In this document: positions 10,523-22,424 of the stretch, one piece after another
Position numbering within the stretch: position 1 is the stretch's first letter
How the letters are laid out: each line of letters starts with the position of its first letter
Assembly (NCBI RefSeq): GCF_000346465.2
Contig: NC_034014.1
Location: 11,289,582-11,353,581 of the forward strand
DNA from: Prunus persica
Lineage: Eukaryota > Streptophyta > Magnoliopsida > Rosales > Rosaceae
DNA: 64,000 nucleotides
Direction: 5' to 3'
Translations under genes and position numbers: made by a program
The notes under the pieces: model-generated
Database searches by the model: none
Seen by the model: only the letters and a program-made list of their open reading frames with translations
What the model was told of the DNA's origin: nothing

Positions 10523-11940
10523 GGGTATGTTTACGTATCAGTAATGGGTATGGGAGAAAAAAGAATGATTTTCATTCCTGACTTCCCCTGCATTTACTTG
10601 CAATCATGAATGAAAAAATAAGTTGGCCCCACCTCAAAATCCATAATCACATCCCCTCAGAACTAGGTATCAAATCAACTAGGGGAGAGTAGTCGATACG
10701 ATTCTCATTCCTGTTTTCTCTTAGTAACTTTCAAAAATACCATTACCACTTCACCATAATTCCAAAACACCCCAAACCCTTAAAAATAAATAAAATAAAT
10801 TAAAAAAATCTCACGCCAAGAAGTTCCAAGACGCTCCAATCCTAAAAAAAAATAAAAACTCATTTCCAAGAAGTTCTATGTATTTAATTTCGAAGATTAT
10901 GCAGGTTATTATTATTTGATTGTTTACTAGTTACGTAGGTGAAAGGTATATATTTATTGGAGTTTATTTTTTCATTTGAAATTGGCTCTGGTGTTATTAA
11001 TATTATCATTGAACTGGGCTCTTGCTGTTCATTTTATTCAGCATATTGATTCCTCATATTTGCACCGCCTTACTGGTTTGCTGCAAGATTAGTTTGGTCT
11101 CCTTAGTAGGGGTGGGCACTCAAACCGGCGAACCGGAAATCCAAGCCGAACCGCACCGAACCAAACCGGAAAAAAATCGAGTTGACCAAAAGATCAAAAA
11201 CCGGTCAAAAATCGAACTGGACCGGTTTGGAACGGTTCCGGATCCGGTTCCATGTCTTCAAAAACCGAACTGGGCCGAACCGAACCGGTGAAACTAAAAA
11301 AATATATAATTTCAATATATATTTATATTTAATGCTATATTTTTAATTTCATTAAAAAAATCTAATATTTATCCAAGTTCAATGTCAAAATATCTCTCTT
11401 TTCTCACTTTAATATTTATTTTTTATATGAAATTGAATAATTTGTTAATTTTCAAGTAAAAAATAATATTTCAGTTGAGAATTGTATTAAAAAATAATTT
11501 AAAAAAATAATTTTTATAATCCGGTTCAAAACCGAACCGGAACCGAAACCGGTTCAAATTGAACCGGACAGTTTTTGAAATTTTTTTTATTAAAACCGAA
11601 CCGAACTAAACCGGATGAATAGTATCGGATCGATTCTAATTTGAGGCAAAAACCGGTCCAAACCGAACCGTGCCCACCCCTACTCCTTAGCCAATTTGAG
11701 AATTATATATGTGCTGTGGTGAAAATGTGCAGGGCATTTTAGTAATCAAATTAATTTGTATTCTGATTCATAAAAATTAGTAAACAGTAACAATAGGAAT
11801 CAACCTCATTCCTTTGTTAAGTCCATATGTTTAGTAAACAACTTAATGAGAATGATTCTTCTCATACTGATTCAATAGTTCTCCGATTCCTAAATTCTCT
11901 TATTCCTTATTTTCTCCATTACTGATACGTAAACATGCCC
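10523..11940. mobile_element. TIR element, PIF/Harbinger-like, with nested hAT MITE
   Basis: The left end is GGGTATGTTTACGTATCAGT. The right end, reverse-complemented, is GGGCATGTTTACGTATCAGT, and the match continues through AATGG. The flanks are AAA on both sides (10520-10522 and 11941-11943), consistent with a 3-bp target duplication. No transposase is visible, so it is non-autonomous. A hAT-type MITE (11107-11682) has inserted in its middle. Confidence 0.75.
11107..11682. mobile_element. hAT-superfamily MITE with 8-bp TSD
   Basis: Terminal inverted repeats are TAGGGGTGGGCAC and GTGCCCACCCCTA. They are flanked by a perfect 8-bp duplication CTCCTTAG at 11099-11106 and 11683-11690. Subterminal regions are dense in CCGAACCGG-type motifs on both sides, and the core is AT-rich. 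Eight-bp duplications and this terminus are characteristic of plant hAT MITEs. The open frame of 89 codons in the left half is repeat-derived and not a gene. Confidence 0.92.
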
Positions 11941-12560
11941 AAAGTTTTGGTGTCCATAAAGCATCCTCACTCCTTTACATGAGTATAAATAACGTATTAA
12001 CATCTCTCTTTGAGATGCAATGAGATTATGCTAGTGAAAAGGCTGACCACGCACGTTTCTCACTTAAATTTTAGATTTTAACTCTTAAATTTACCTATGC
12101 ACATTTTATTCCTCCGCTCTTTAAATATCGCCGATATAATATGTATACAAATAAATACCAATTATTTTTTCAATTAGTAGAAACACACAAAAAGAGAAAT
12201 TCAGGGTTTTAAGTAGAGCAGGACAATTGATTGAAAACGAATAGTTCAGTCATAAAGAAAAGAAGAAGAATACTGTATATAGAAAAGATTCACTCATCCA
12301 ATCCAATGATTCATTGAATTGGGAAGGAAGGAAAGGGACAGAATGATGGAGAAGAAGAAGAAGCCAACCTGGACTAATTCCCATCCATTATTATTATTTT
12401 TTATTATTATTCATTACTGTTACTTACAAATAAGTCCACGGTCAACAGAGACAACAAAACGCATCCAACACACTTGACCTCATACACGCACTCTCTCTCT
12501 CTCTCTCTTCTCATCCAATTTCCCAGCACCATCCCTCCCTCCTCTCACTCCTCTGTCTCT
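11941..12560. other. Intergenic upstream of CAF1 copy a
   Basis: No gene seen. It includes TCCTCACTC-TTTACATGAGTATAA near 11962, shared with 45230, and pyrimidine-rich CT repeats at 12488-12508, just upstream of the CAF1 TATA box. Confidence 0.5.
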
Positions 12561-12565
12561 CCATG

Positions 12566-12576
12566 TATATATAAAC
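12566..12576 (+). promoter_or_regulatory. TATA box of CAF1 copy a
   Basis: TATATATAAAC lies about 115 bases before the ATG. The other two CAF1 copies have ATATATAAAC in the same relation to a CT-rich upstream stretch. Confidence 0.6.
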
Positions 12577-12688
12577 CCCAAAAACCCAGGCAAATATTCA
12601 CAACTTCTCTTCATCTCAGAAGCAAAAACAAAAATAATAAATAATAATAAAATATTTCTCTTCAATTATTTTCTTCCGGGATCCAGAC

Positions 12689-13540
12689 ATGTACGGCGGC
12701 GGCGAAGATCCGAATCCGAAACAAAAACCCATCGTGATCCGGGAAGTGTGGGCCCACAATCTCGAATCCGAATTCGAGCTGATCCAGAGCGTCATCGACG
12801 CCTACCCTTTCATCTCCATGGACACCGAGTTCCCGGGCCTCATCTTCCGCCCGGCCGTGGACACCACGAGGCCATACAGCAGCCAACTCCGGCCGTCCGA
12901 TCACTACAGGGTCCTCAAATCAAACGTCGACGCCCTCAGCCTCATCCAGGTGGGCCTCACCCTCTCCGACTCCCGCGGCAATCTCCCTGACCTCGGCGGC
13001 TCCCCCACGCGCTTCATCTGGGAGTTCAACTTCAGCGACTTCGACGTTGCGCGTGACCCCCACGCTCCCGACTCCATCGCCCTCCTCCGCCGCCAGGGCA
13101 TCGACTTCGACCGCAACCGGTCCGAAGGGGTCGACTCTGCCCGGTTCGCCGCGCTGATGATGTCATCGGGGCTCGTCTGCAACGACTCGGTGAGTTGGGT
13201 CACGTTCCACAGCGCATACGACTTCGGCTACCTGGTCAAAATTCTCACTCGCCGGAACTTGCCCAGTGGCTTGGTCGAGTTTTTGAGGATTTTGAGGGTC
13301 TTTTTCGGAAACAGAGTTTATGACGTGAAGCACATGATGCGCTTCTGTAAGAGCTTGTACGGCGGGTTGGACCGGGTTGCTAGAACCTTAGAGGTGGACC
13401 GGGCGGTCGGAAAGTGCCACCAGGCCGGTTCGGATAGCTTGCTGACATGGCATGCGTTTCAGAAGATGAGGGATGTGTATTTTGTGCATGGCGGGCCTGA
13501 GCAACACGCTGGAGTGTTGTATGGGTTGGAAGTGTTTTGA
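12689..13540 (+). CDS. CCR4-associated factor 1 (CAF1) poly(A) ribonuclease, copy a
   Basis: An intronless 283-residue deadenylase of the DEDD ribonuclease-D-like family (Pfam CAF1), the catalytic partner of CCR4-NOT that shortens mRNA poly(A) tails in the cytoplasm. Catalytic residues are visible: D45 and E47 in SMDTEFPG, the third Asp in HSAYDFGYL (about D178) and the fourth in [10 protein letters not shown] (about D249). Plant CAF1 genes of this type are commonly intronless, about 280 residues long and stress-induced. It is three residues shorter than copies b and c after LPSGL, and more diverged from them (different N-terminus and C-terminal tail). All motifs are intact, so it is presumed functional. 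The first Met was chosen because MY plus a short acidic leader is shared with the other copies. Confidence 0.95.
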   Translation: MYGGGEDPNPKQKPIVIREVWAHNLESEFELIQSVIDAYPFISMDTEFPGLIFRPAVDTTRPYSSQLRPSDHYRVLKSNVDALSLIQVGLTLSDSRGNLPDLGGSPTRFIWEFNFSDFDVARDPHAPDSIALLRRQGIDFDRNRSEGVDSARFAALMMSSGLVCNDSVSWVTFHSAYDFGYLVKILTRRNLPSGLVEFLRILRVFFGNRVYDVKHMMRFCKSLYGGLDRVARTLEVDRAVGKCHQAGSDSLLTWHAFQKMRDVYFVHGGPEQHAGVLYGLEVF

Positions 13541-13709
13541 TTATTTAAAGATGCAAAAAATTTATGAATTAATTTGTATATTAAATTTAATTGCTTTCTT
13601 AATTGGGGCAATTTAATTAATAAGATAAAAAATTCTTTTTTGGTATAACAATTGATGATGCAAATTTGATAATTTAGGACTACTTCTATAGAAAGTCCTG
13701 AAACTATAA

Positions 13710-14516
13710 GGATTCTAAGTCTCTGCATTTAGAGAATATGTATTTATCCGCATTTTATAAAATCTCAATCGTTCAAATCATCTAACGACTTAAAGCAAGT
13801 CATATCAATTAGAGTATAGATTTATAATTTTCTTTAAAAATTGACGGTAACAGTCCCTCCGTCTCTCAACCCCAGTATCCATAATCCTTATCATGACTAT
13901 AACTCCATTAAGGACTACGCATCCATCTTCCAACACTTGCCAGATTTCCTCCTTTTGAGCCATCTAATTCCTATTCCTGTTCATCCTCCTCATGACTGCT
14001 TGTCATCAACTTCCATGGCAACCGCCCAATATTTCCATCCTCCTCCATATCCCCAAATTTATTTCATTATAAAAATGAATTTATTTATTTATTTTTAATT
14101 CACTCATATCTTGTTTTTTTTGTATGATGGTAGATCCCCTCGCCCTATCCCATAACAGATCTTCCAATTTGAGATAAGGAGGATTATTATGAAATTGGTA
14201 TTATGGAAGTGGTCTTTTGTTTGTGTAAATTACAAAGTCGGTTGAGAAGCAGTCTTGGTAATTTGAAATAGGTTGGTGTTTCTAGGATCGGGTTAGGAAT
14301 TTATTATTCATCAGAATAAGAAAGGAAAAAGATGGAGAGTGACGATGAAGTTGGTTACGAGGAGAAAACAAGGAGTAACGAATGTTGTTATCATTAATAA
14401 AAGCAAACATATTCAACTAATTTGGCTTGCTTTAAGTTGTTAGATGATTTGAATGTTTGAGATTTTATGAAATACAGGTAAATGTGTACTATTTAAGTGC
14501 AGAGACTCGAGATCCC
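13710..14516. mobile_element. Non-autonomous element with about 100-bp terminal inverted repeats
   Basis: The left arm 13710-13815 (AGTCTCTGCATTTA, then CATTTTATAAAATCTCAA, then CAAATCATCTAACGACTTAA) is mirrored by the right arm 14407-14516, which reads the same in reverse complement with about 80-85 percent identity. The core is about 590 bases without a transposase. Long inverted repeats suggest a Mutator-type MITE, but no 9-bp target duplication could be fixed. It lies 170 bases downstream of CAF1 copy a. Confidence 0.65.
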
Positions 14517-15211
14517 AAAATATTTCAATTCTCTCAAAATCACAAGGCACAATTTGAATAGGCATACTTTCAATTATATTGCTGATTATATATTCATTTT
14601 GATCATATGTATTTTTAAGTTGCATTTAATAAGTATTTATTTTTTAGTATGATTTAATATATATTTTTTATTCTAGAACAACTGTAAAAACTAGAAATTG
14701 TATGTTCATTTTTTATTTTTTTAAAATCATTAAAATTTAACTAACCCACCAGTCAAAATTTTTTGATTCCGCTCTTGCCTTAACCGTCCCACCTTACCCC
14801 ATCTTTAGACCAATTGAAAAATTAGAACTTTATTGTGACCTAAAAACATAATCAGAACTTTATGTCAGAAACCCTTGACTTGAGGCTCTAGTCCGTATGT
14901 AGGAGAACCCGTTTCTTCCAAAACATGCTCAAGATATAAGCCCAAATCATGTTGTCCAAAATTGGGTACAGTTTCAGTTGGATTTGGAATTTATTTATTT
15001 ATTTAGCCAATAATTGAAGTATGAGTTTCCTTCTTCTTTCTTGTTTCACTATTGACATGATTTTAAGCCGAATGATTCACTATCACTACTTCTTTCTTTA
15101 TGTATAAATAGGGATCATTAAAATATGCATTAATGTAGTCTGGGCTTAGCCCTCTTTGTTACCACTAAAAATAAATAAATAAATAAATTATTGTTGGTAT
15201 GTTTTTTATAT

Positions 15212-16262
15212 TGAGGGAGTCACTATTATGTCTAATACAAGGTCCTAAATTATTTATAAAAAAAACACATACATGAAATGGACATTTTTTTTGGGTGAAG
15301 AAACAGGGCTAATGCCCAACAAAGAAATTAAACAATGGCTCGAGACTTACAAACTCCAAGTAAATCTTTACTAAGAAATGACCTAATACTGTCAGGAGGG
15401 TCCTGAAAAGTTGACAGACCCAACTCAAGACATGAACCCAATTCAGCTAGTTTATTCGCTATCATGTTGCACTCACGATATACATGATGAATAGAACAAA
15501 CCCAGTTTTTGTTTATATAATCCTGACATCCCCACAACAAAGTAGCAAGAGGATGAAAGTTTTCCATATTTTTGTTAAGCAGGTGTACCGCGGTCACTGA
15601 GTCAGACTCACATGAAATGGACTTTAGAAGCATACCAAAAACTCATTTACAACATAACAAAGAGGTTTTAAAGTTCTTATAAATTACAAAATTGCTATTA
15701 ATTTCTAAAAACAAGCCCAACCGCAAAACCTTATTAAAGAAAACCCCAAAACACTTAACAAGGCATCAAAGTAATTTAATGATCAAAATTAAATTGAGAT
15801 ATTTAGTCATATACCCATTATTAGCCATTAATGATATAGATAAACCCTACACTATTTAATTTCTATAGACAAACCAAAAAAAAATTTCCAATAAATGACA
15901 GCTGACCCTTCAATTTTGATTACTTTGATGCCCTATTGAGTGTTTTGGGTTTTATGATATTTTGGAGTTAGGTTTGTTTTAAGAAATCGATTGCAATTCT
16001 GTAATTTATAAGAAGTTGTTGTAAATGAGTTTTTGGTGTGTTTCTAAAGTCTATTTTATATAAGGGGGTTATTATATTAAAAAAAATAAATTAGGCCCCT
16101 ATATTGAGTACAATAATGAATCTCCTAATTAAATTCAACAGGGCTAGCTGTCGGTTTTTGGGTTTTTTTTGAATTTGTTTATAGAAATTAAATAGTATAT
16201 GATTTATTTATATCACTATTGCTAAAAATGGGTATATAACTAAATATTTATTTCATATTTAG
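15212..16262. repeat. Repeat U, self-nested pair (locus 1)
   Basis: The order is arm A (15212 to about 15795, split by a LINE), arm B (about 15797-15910), reverse complement of A (about 15914-16125), reverse complement of B (about 16127-16262). Single-copy U units elsewhere (24035-24400 and 29389-29734) show that one unit is B joined to reverse-A. The order here therefore fits one unit inserted in opposite orientation into another at the A/B boundary. No coding capacity apart from the LINE insert. Confidence 0.7.
15284..15610 (-). mobile_element. 5'-truncated LINE fragment with 12-bp TSD
   Basis: Reverse-strand frame (15633-15328) encodes the end of a LINE RNase H domain: CESDSVTAVHLLN and HHVYRECNMIANKLAELG are typical of plant L1-type elements. 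Poly-T at 15285-15292 is the poly(A) tail on the reverse strand. Perfect target-site duplication CATGAAATGGAC lies at 15272-15283 and 15611-15622. It is inserted in arm A of repeat U and is absent from the partner at 39130. Confidence 0.9.
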
Positions 16263-17266
16263 TATAAAAGGCTAACAGTTCATATCATTAGAAACACTCC
16301 ATAACAAAAATTAAAAAAATTAATTAAGCGGACTAATTCTTGATTCACCCTATAATACATAAACAAATTATTATGTGACGGTATTGGCTGTCATACATGA
16401 GTGTAGAGTGACAGATGAAAATAGCTTATGTTTAGGAATTGTTATGCATCCAAATATGAAACTTGCCCAGATTGGGATCCTCTGTTGCATTGTGGCAGAA
16501 AAAAAAAAATATGAAGAGTAGGCTTAGTTGATTTGATGTTCTCGAACACAAAGCCTTTATCTGATGCATTTATTTCTGGATTAAGTTTTAGAGAAAGAAA
16601 CGCACAAAGAATTTGGATGATCCATCGGAGCAATCAAACCCACAACCCAAGTTGATTTTCTATCAGCAATGAACACTTTAAACTTCAAATTGAAGACTAA
16701 AAAGTACTGCCACTTTTTTGGTGCAACCCCATCTTGACTTTGACCACATTCCAAGTCTCTATTCCCAAAACAAACAATTTAAAACACAATAAAATAAATA
16801 AATAAAAGAAGATCGACGTGGTTGGCAACTTGGCAGTATATTTTTCTTTGCTCCCACCGAACGCCAACATCACCTAACCAATACCCCTATCTGTAAAATA
16901 GTGTTATCCTATACAAGTAAGTTTTTTTCCTATTCATACCCTGAATATAATCTCAATCCAATCAGCATCCCAGTTGGCCCCACCTGTTTACAACTTATAA
17001 CCCACTTTCAATAAACAAACCAAACCAGGAAAGAAAATATAAGAACTGGAAATTGGAAAGAAAGTGAGAGAGAGAGAGAGAGAGAGAAACAAAAACAATA
17101 AATAAAAAATAAAAAGGGAAAGCCAACAACCAATATGAGCAATTCTATTCCGTTAATCCAACACCCAGAAAAGAAAACCCGCTCTCTCTCTCTTCTCCTA
17201 CATGCAGAAGTAATTTGACTTCCCTCTTTTTCCAGGCAACATCCTTTTTCACCCTCCTCCTATCTC

Positions 17267-17277
17267 CATATATAAAC
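17267..17277 (+). promoter_or_regulatory. TATA box of CAF1 copy b
   Basis: CATATATAAAC lies 163 bases before the ATG, after the conserved leader CACCCTCCTCCTATCTC, which is shared with copy c. Confidence 0.6.
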
Positions 17278-17439
17278 CACACACCCCCACACCACTCTTC
17301 ACTCATCCAATACCCGTAAAGCTTTTCTCCATCGATTCAGACTCCATCTTCGTCAAAAAGACTTGTAATTCAAGTGATTACTAGAGTTGAGTTTCATCTT
17401 TAGTATTTGGTAAAGACGTAATTAATTTCTCACTAAAAC

Positions 17440-18288
17440 ATGTACGTCAACGAGGATCAAAGTTCGAGCTCATGTCCGAAGCCCATTAAAATCCGGCAAG
17501 TGTGGGCCCATAATTTAGAATCCGAATTCGAATTGATACGCGCCGTCATCGACGACTACACTTACATCTCCATGGACACGGAGTTTCCGGGCCTCATATT
17601 CCGGCAGCCGTACAGCCACGATTTACAACCGTCCGATCACTACAAGACTCTCAAATCCAACGTCGACGCCCTCAACCTCATCCAGGTTGGCCTCACCTTG
17701 TCCGACGCCCACGGCAACCTCCCCGACCTCGGTTCCTCCTCCACGAGCTTCATATGGGAGTTCAACTTCAGCGACTTCGACGTCACGCGTGACCCCCACG
17801 CTCCCGACTCCATCGCCCTCCTCCGCAGCCAGGGCATCGACTTCGACCGCAACCGGTCCGAGGGGATCGATTCGGCCCGGTTCGCTGCGCTGCTGATGTC
17901 ATCGGGGCTCGTCCTGAACGAGTCTGTGAGCTGGGTCACGTTCCATAGCGCGTACGACTTCGGGTACCTAGTCAAGATTTTGACCGGCCAGCAATTGCCA
18001 AGTGGCTTGAAAGACTTGGAGGAGTTTTTGAAAATTGTGCGGGTCTTTTTCGGAAATAGAGTTTACGACGTGAAGCACATGATCCGCTTCTGTGATGGCT
18101 TGTACGGAGGGTTAGAGCAAGTTGCGAAACGTTTGGAGGTGAACCGGGCTGTCGGGAAGTGCCACCAGGCCGGTTCAGATAGCTTGCTGACGTTGCATAC
18201 GTTTCAGCAGATTACGAAAAAGTGTTTCGCTAATTATAAGGAGGTGGAGAAGCACGCGGGAAAGTTGTTTGGACTGGCAGTGGTTTGA
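17440..18288 (+). CDS. CAF1 poly(A) ribonuclease, copy b
   Basis: An intronless 282-residue CAF1 deadenylase. Catalytic DEDD residues are present: D46 and E48 (SMDTEFPG), D173 (HSAYDFGYL) and D247 ([10 protein letters not shown]). It is nearly identical to copy c at 42914-43762, with four residue differences, all between 241 and 267 (C241, T259, A264 and K267 here). Its 5'UTR is about 80 bases longer than that of copy c. It probably acts in CCR4-NOT to remove poly(A) tails from mRNA. It sits in a segmental duplication whose flanks are also copied. Intact and likely functional. Confidence 0.95.
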   Translation: MYVNEDQSSSSCPKPIKIRQVWAHNLESEFELIRAVIDDYTYISMDTEFPGLIFRQPYSHDLQPSDHYKTLKSNVDALNLIQVGLTLSDAHGNLPDLGSSSTSFIWEFNFSDFDVTRDPHAPDSIALLRSQGIDFDRNRSEGIDSARFAALLMSSGLVLNESVSWVTFHSAYDFGYLVKILTGQQLPSGLKDLEEFLKIVRVFFGNRVYDVKHMIRFCDGLYGGLEQVAKRLEVNRAVGKCHQAGSDSLLTLHTFQQITKKCFANYKEVEKHAGKLFGLAVV

Positions 18289-18889
18289 TTTTTCATATTT
18301 AGGGTGTAGATAATTTATTTTTTTGATAAACAAGGCCCCCATCACAAACAAAATTATTTATTTATTTAGGAAAACATCTTAACTATATTTGTTCTATTTC
18401 ATTAGGCAATTTGGTAAATAATATTACAATTCTTTTCTAATGCAAGCCTTGCCTTAGGTTGATCATTGTGGTACGCACCATTATTATTATTTTTTTAAAA
18501 TATGGAATGCGGATTGGAACTTGGACTCTCCTTCCAATATTAACAAGAAAATTATCACTAAAATAAGCACTTGTTAGTTTCGCACTGCTATTTTACTCAA
18601 ACAAAACAAATCGCAACCTTCTTTTTTTTGTTGAGAAATTCTGAAATTGCATTCATAAACTACCTAAAAAAATACAAGTCATAAAGAGCAATTACAATAA
18701 CAAAGCGATCTAATATCAAGATTAAAATATTGAAGAAATTCTGGCATGAGTATCCCAACTAAGAGTAAGAGTGCAAACTCATAATAACCAAAAATAGATA
18801 GAGCTTAAAAAAACCAAGTCATAACAATACAAATAAAACTCTCACAAAGGAGATATGGAAAGCTCTCACAAAAGAGAGGTGAAAAACTC

Positions 18890-20168
18890 TTACAGAAGGA
18901 GAGGTAAAAACTACACAAGAAACCCAAAGAGTCTATGTGACTTATTCCAAATATAAAGAAACTGCAAAAAGAATAGTGATAGAGATCCGATACCGAAATG
19001 CATCCCCCTATGATAAGACAAGGGGGCCATTGCCGGCAACCCCGCCTTTACCCTCTCAATCTCTCACTTTCTCTTATGGCAGTGATATCTCAACCTTAAA
19101 TTTGGTATTTATAATTTTTTATTGGAGAACTTAAAAGTTTTTCGGAGTAGTTTGGCATCGAAGACTATATGTTTTACCAATTAGGGTTAGGCTTAACTTT
19201 CTTTGCTTGGGGAAAATAGTTAGTTTTTGGGGTCTGATATTGAGCTAATTAGATAGATCTTAAGGCCACACACTCATTTAATTGTTATTTTTGCAGATCC
19301 ATGGAAGGTTTCCTTGAGATTGGATGGTTTGGGTTGTGTGCTTGGGAAGTAGGATTCTTGTACCGTTTATTTGAATTGGTATATTTGGTCCACTAGTTTG
19401 CATGTGAACTAGCTAGTTTTTATTGTACTTTTATGTTTCTGCTGATTTTTTTTTATATATGCTTGTGTTTACTAGCGGGATTCCACGTTGAGTTCATTTT
19501 TGAATACTCGAAGGATTTAGGCCAGTGACATATCAATGATTTCGACAAGGCAATTAGGATCTGGGCGTAACAAATGTTAAACTACATTACATGGAAAACT
19601 TTGATCAGGGAATTCCATATGAAATTTCGTGAACCAGAACCGTTTTAAAGTAATTAGGAAAAACATATCAACATATAATGGATCACATCATAGCAAATTG
19701 ATAACAAAGAAAAAGGGTACGTAAATTATTCATTCAAACCAAGGATATTAAATTGAATCAAAGATTTGAAACCTCAAAGCAGCAAATGAATATTTGTGTA
19801 AATCCCTTTTATCCAATCACTTGTATTAAATTAAAAATACATTAAATTAAATTAATGAAATCAAATATGATTTACAAAATTCCCAAATAATTGAATTTGA
19901 TTTAAACAAAATATTAGACTAGTCAATTACTTAAAATCATTAAATGAGTGAAAATTAGGGTACATCAAGGATATTGGTTACGGCAGGCTTTCATTTGTGT
20001 TCCTAGTTTATATATGGATCTCTGATATATGGTTGTTAGGGTGGATCAAGAGTTGACATTACCCTTTGTTTGATGGCTTGACAATGGCAACACATGTGCT
20101 CCAGCCCCTCCCTCACTGCCCTGGTTAAGTGGCCTAACCTATATCTGTTATATAGGGTTAGGGTTTGA
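18890..20168. other. Intergenic, no gene seen
   Basis: AT-rich DNA beyond the end of the CAF1 segmental duplication. No exon, terminal repeat pair or RNA gene could be supported. Confidence 0.45.
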
Positions 20169-20190
20169 TTATAGTGTTTATGTGATATGG

Positions 20191-20329
20191 TTTTTTTTTT
20201 TTTTTTTTTTTGGTGAAATGGGGGGGATTAAACCCTAAGCACACAAAAACTAAATGACAGAGACAGTATAAGTTCTAGGAACTCTTAACAAATCATCATC
20301 AAAGGTAGCTTCAATCCAACTTGTACTTA
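20191..20329 (-). mobile_element. Short retroposed fragment (LINE or SINE 3' end) with 22-bp TSD
   Basis: A run of about 22 T at the left end, then GGTGAAATGGGGGGGATTAA, resembles a reverse-strand LINE 3' end. It is flanked by TTATAGTGTTTATGTGATATG-type repeats at 20169-20190 and 20330-20351, with two mismatches over 22 bases. That is the signature of target-primed reverse transcription. The body is only about 139 bases. Confidence 0.75.
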
Positions 20330-21740
20330 TTATAGTGTTTCTGTGATTTGGGTTTTTTATTATATGTATTTCTAGGTATGAGTCTATTTTATTTGAATTG
20401 GGCTTTTTAACTTTTTTGGATTGGGCTTTTTATTTTGTATTTGGTTGAGTGTTTTTGTAGGCTGATTTTTTGTATTTGGGCTACCATGATGTATGGTTAT
20501 TTCCTCTACTAGGCCTGGTTGTGAAAGTTCATTTTCTCTAACAATTAGGGTTTTAGTCCCTTCTTTAAGTTGTCATCTAAATACAATCTCTAATTCAATT
20601 GGGCTCGTTTGATACATCGGACTGTACTGATTAATTTTAGTCGAATAATATTAATTTGTTCCAGAGAGTACTGACTGTTTATCCATAATATTATAAGCGT
20701 TTGGTGCTGCTCCGGATAAATAATCTAACTAAGTTATACTGTATTTGGTGCTCCGTTGGATAACAGTGGATCGAACTCTATAAATAAAAAAAGAAAAAGT
20801 CATTTAGTTTAATTTAATCGAGGTGTATTGACATCCTATACCTGCTACGTACAATGCTTGATTTACCCATAAAAAAAGAAAAGAAAAAAAAGAAACTACA
20901 GTGTGATTCTATATCATCAAGTGGATCTTCAATGCCATTCCATCATCAAGGATGTATACAATTATGTTTCGCTTGGGAGGGCCTATCCTGTCGATTGGGA
21001 GCATTGAACCACAACCAAGAACCATATAAATTAATGTTTCTCTATTATCAATAATTCAACCCAAGAACAGAAATCCAATTTTTGAACCTATATTATCAAA
21101 TTCACCAAATTCTACTATAAGGCCTTTTGCTTCTAGAGCACCTTTTGATTTCTTTCAATCGTAGTCCATCTCCAAATCTTCTCAACACACCCAACCCCCA
21201 ATCTGGAACACGGGCAACCCCCACACCCACGCCCACACCCACCGTCCACCAAATTTATCAAAAATATGTCAATTTGTGTAGCAAATAATTTCCTACACAA
21301 TCAAATATCCAAATATATAAAGAGTGCTGCTATTTTCAACTCTTTATTCTATTTTCCCACCCACTTCATTCTTAAAATTTTAAAAATAAATTTACACCTT
21401 TATAAAATAACTTCTAAAGACTTAAAGAAAAATATTAAAAAACAAAACAATTGCCTCAAATTTAAAATTAAACAAGCTAAAAAAAAAAAAAAAATCTAAA
21501 GCACAAAGATCAAACGTAAAATTTGTCACTCCTCTACTCCCACCTCCAGGAGCTCCACCACAGTCCTCTCAGAGCTGCCCCGACCCCTCACTCACTCCCC
21601 CTCTCTCTCCCTGTTTCCCCCCCAAAAACCACCATAACCCACACAACCCCCTTCTCCTACACTATTTCTTTCTCTACAATTTCTACACCCCAGCTAAACA
21701 CCGTCAATTTCTTCCATGTTTAATTCTGAAGCGCCGAATA

Positions 21741-21875
21741 ATGAGCTCACTAACGGTGGAAGAGCAGGCGTCGATGAGGCCGTCGAGTAACGGCTTCTTG
21801 GCAGTAAAGAAGTCGCCGTCAAAGGACTTGATCTCACAGAACGGAGAAAATGCCCTCTGCTGTGCATCAATTTAA
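21741..21875 (+). pseudogene. Exon-like 44-codon ORF with pyrimidine-rich leader, unknown gene fragment
   Basis: An ATG at 21741 opens 44 codons rich in charged and Ser residues (starting MSSLTVEEQASMRPSSNGF), ending TAA at 21873. The 230 bases before it are CT-rich (CTCTCTCTCCCTG, CCCCCCAAAAACC) with no ATG close by, like a plant 5'UTR. The base composition differs sharply from the AT-rich flanks. I do not recognise the protein. A captured first exon inside the 20601-23095 element is plausible, and so is a truncated real gene cut by the assembly gap. Confidence 0.35.
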
Positions 21876-22424
21876 GTATGGACTAATGATTGGGCTCTCC
21901 CTCAATTCCCATCTCTGCAACTCCAACTCATCCCATGAATTAATCAATTCCAACGATTTGTACCAAAAGAAAAATATAAGAATGGATTTTTAATTGAGAA
22001 ATTTGGGACTTTGGGTTGAAATTGATTGAGTTGGAGGGTGGATTGTTGTTGGGTTTGGTGTGGTAGGGTGGTGGGGGAGGGGTGGTTGGGGATTGGCTCT
22101 AGGTGGGGACGGGAGGATCCGTAGTTGGTGACCGATGGGCTGGAAGGAGAGAAGGATTGAAATTTTATTTATTTTTATTTTTATTTGATATTTTTCAATT
22201 GAATTTAAATATTTTATTGATATGCCAAAATTTCAGCCATTGATTAAATTTAAATGATATCATTAGCTAATAAATTTCTTAACATAAAAGAGAATTTGCT
22301 TGAATTATAATTAAAGGGTATTTTAGGAATAATTGTGGGTGGAAAGATAGGATTGTGTTTTTTCAAATTTATACAGTGGGTAGGAAAATAAGGTGGGTGA
22401 GAGAAATAGAACAGGAGGGTGGGG

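Larger units (their letters stand above)
15050..18880. repeat. Segmental duplication, CAF1 unit 1 (partner 38968-44150)
   Basis: The region from GATTTTAAGC..TTCACTATCA..TACTTCTTTCTT (15050) through repeat U, CAF1 copy b and its downstream sequence (GAGATATGGAAAGCTC, about 18850) has collinear homology to 38968-44150. The partner differs mainly by extra insertions: a LINE at 39457, a 527-bp insert at 40759 and a MITE near 41765. Unit 1 has its own LINE fragment at 15284. Confidence 0.85.

Noticed and set aside
17640..17975. 111-codon frames antisense to CAF1 b (and 43114-43449 in c)
   Set aside because: Shadows of GC-rich CAF1 codons. They are identical in both copies only because the genes are.
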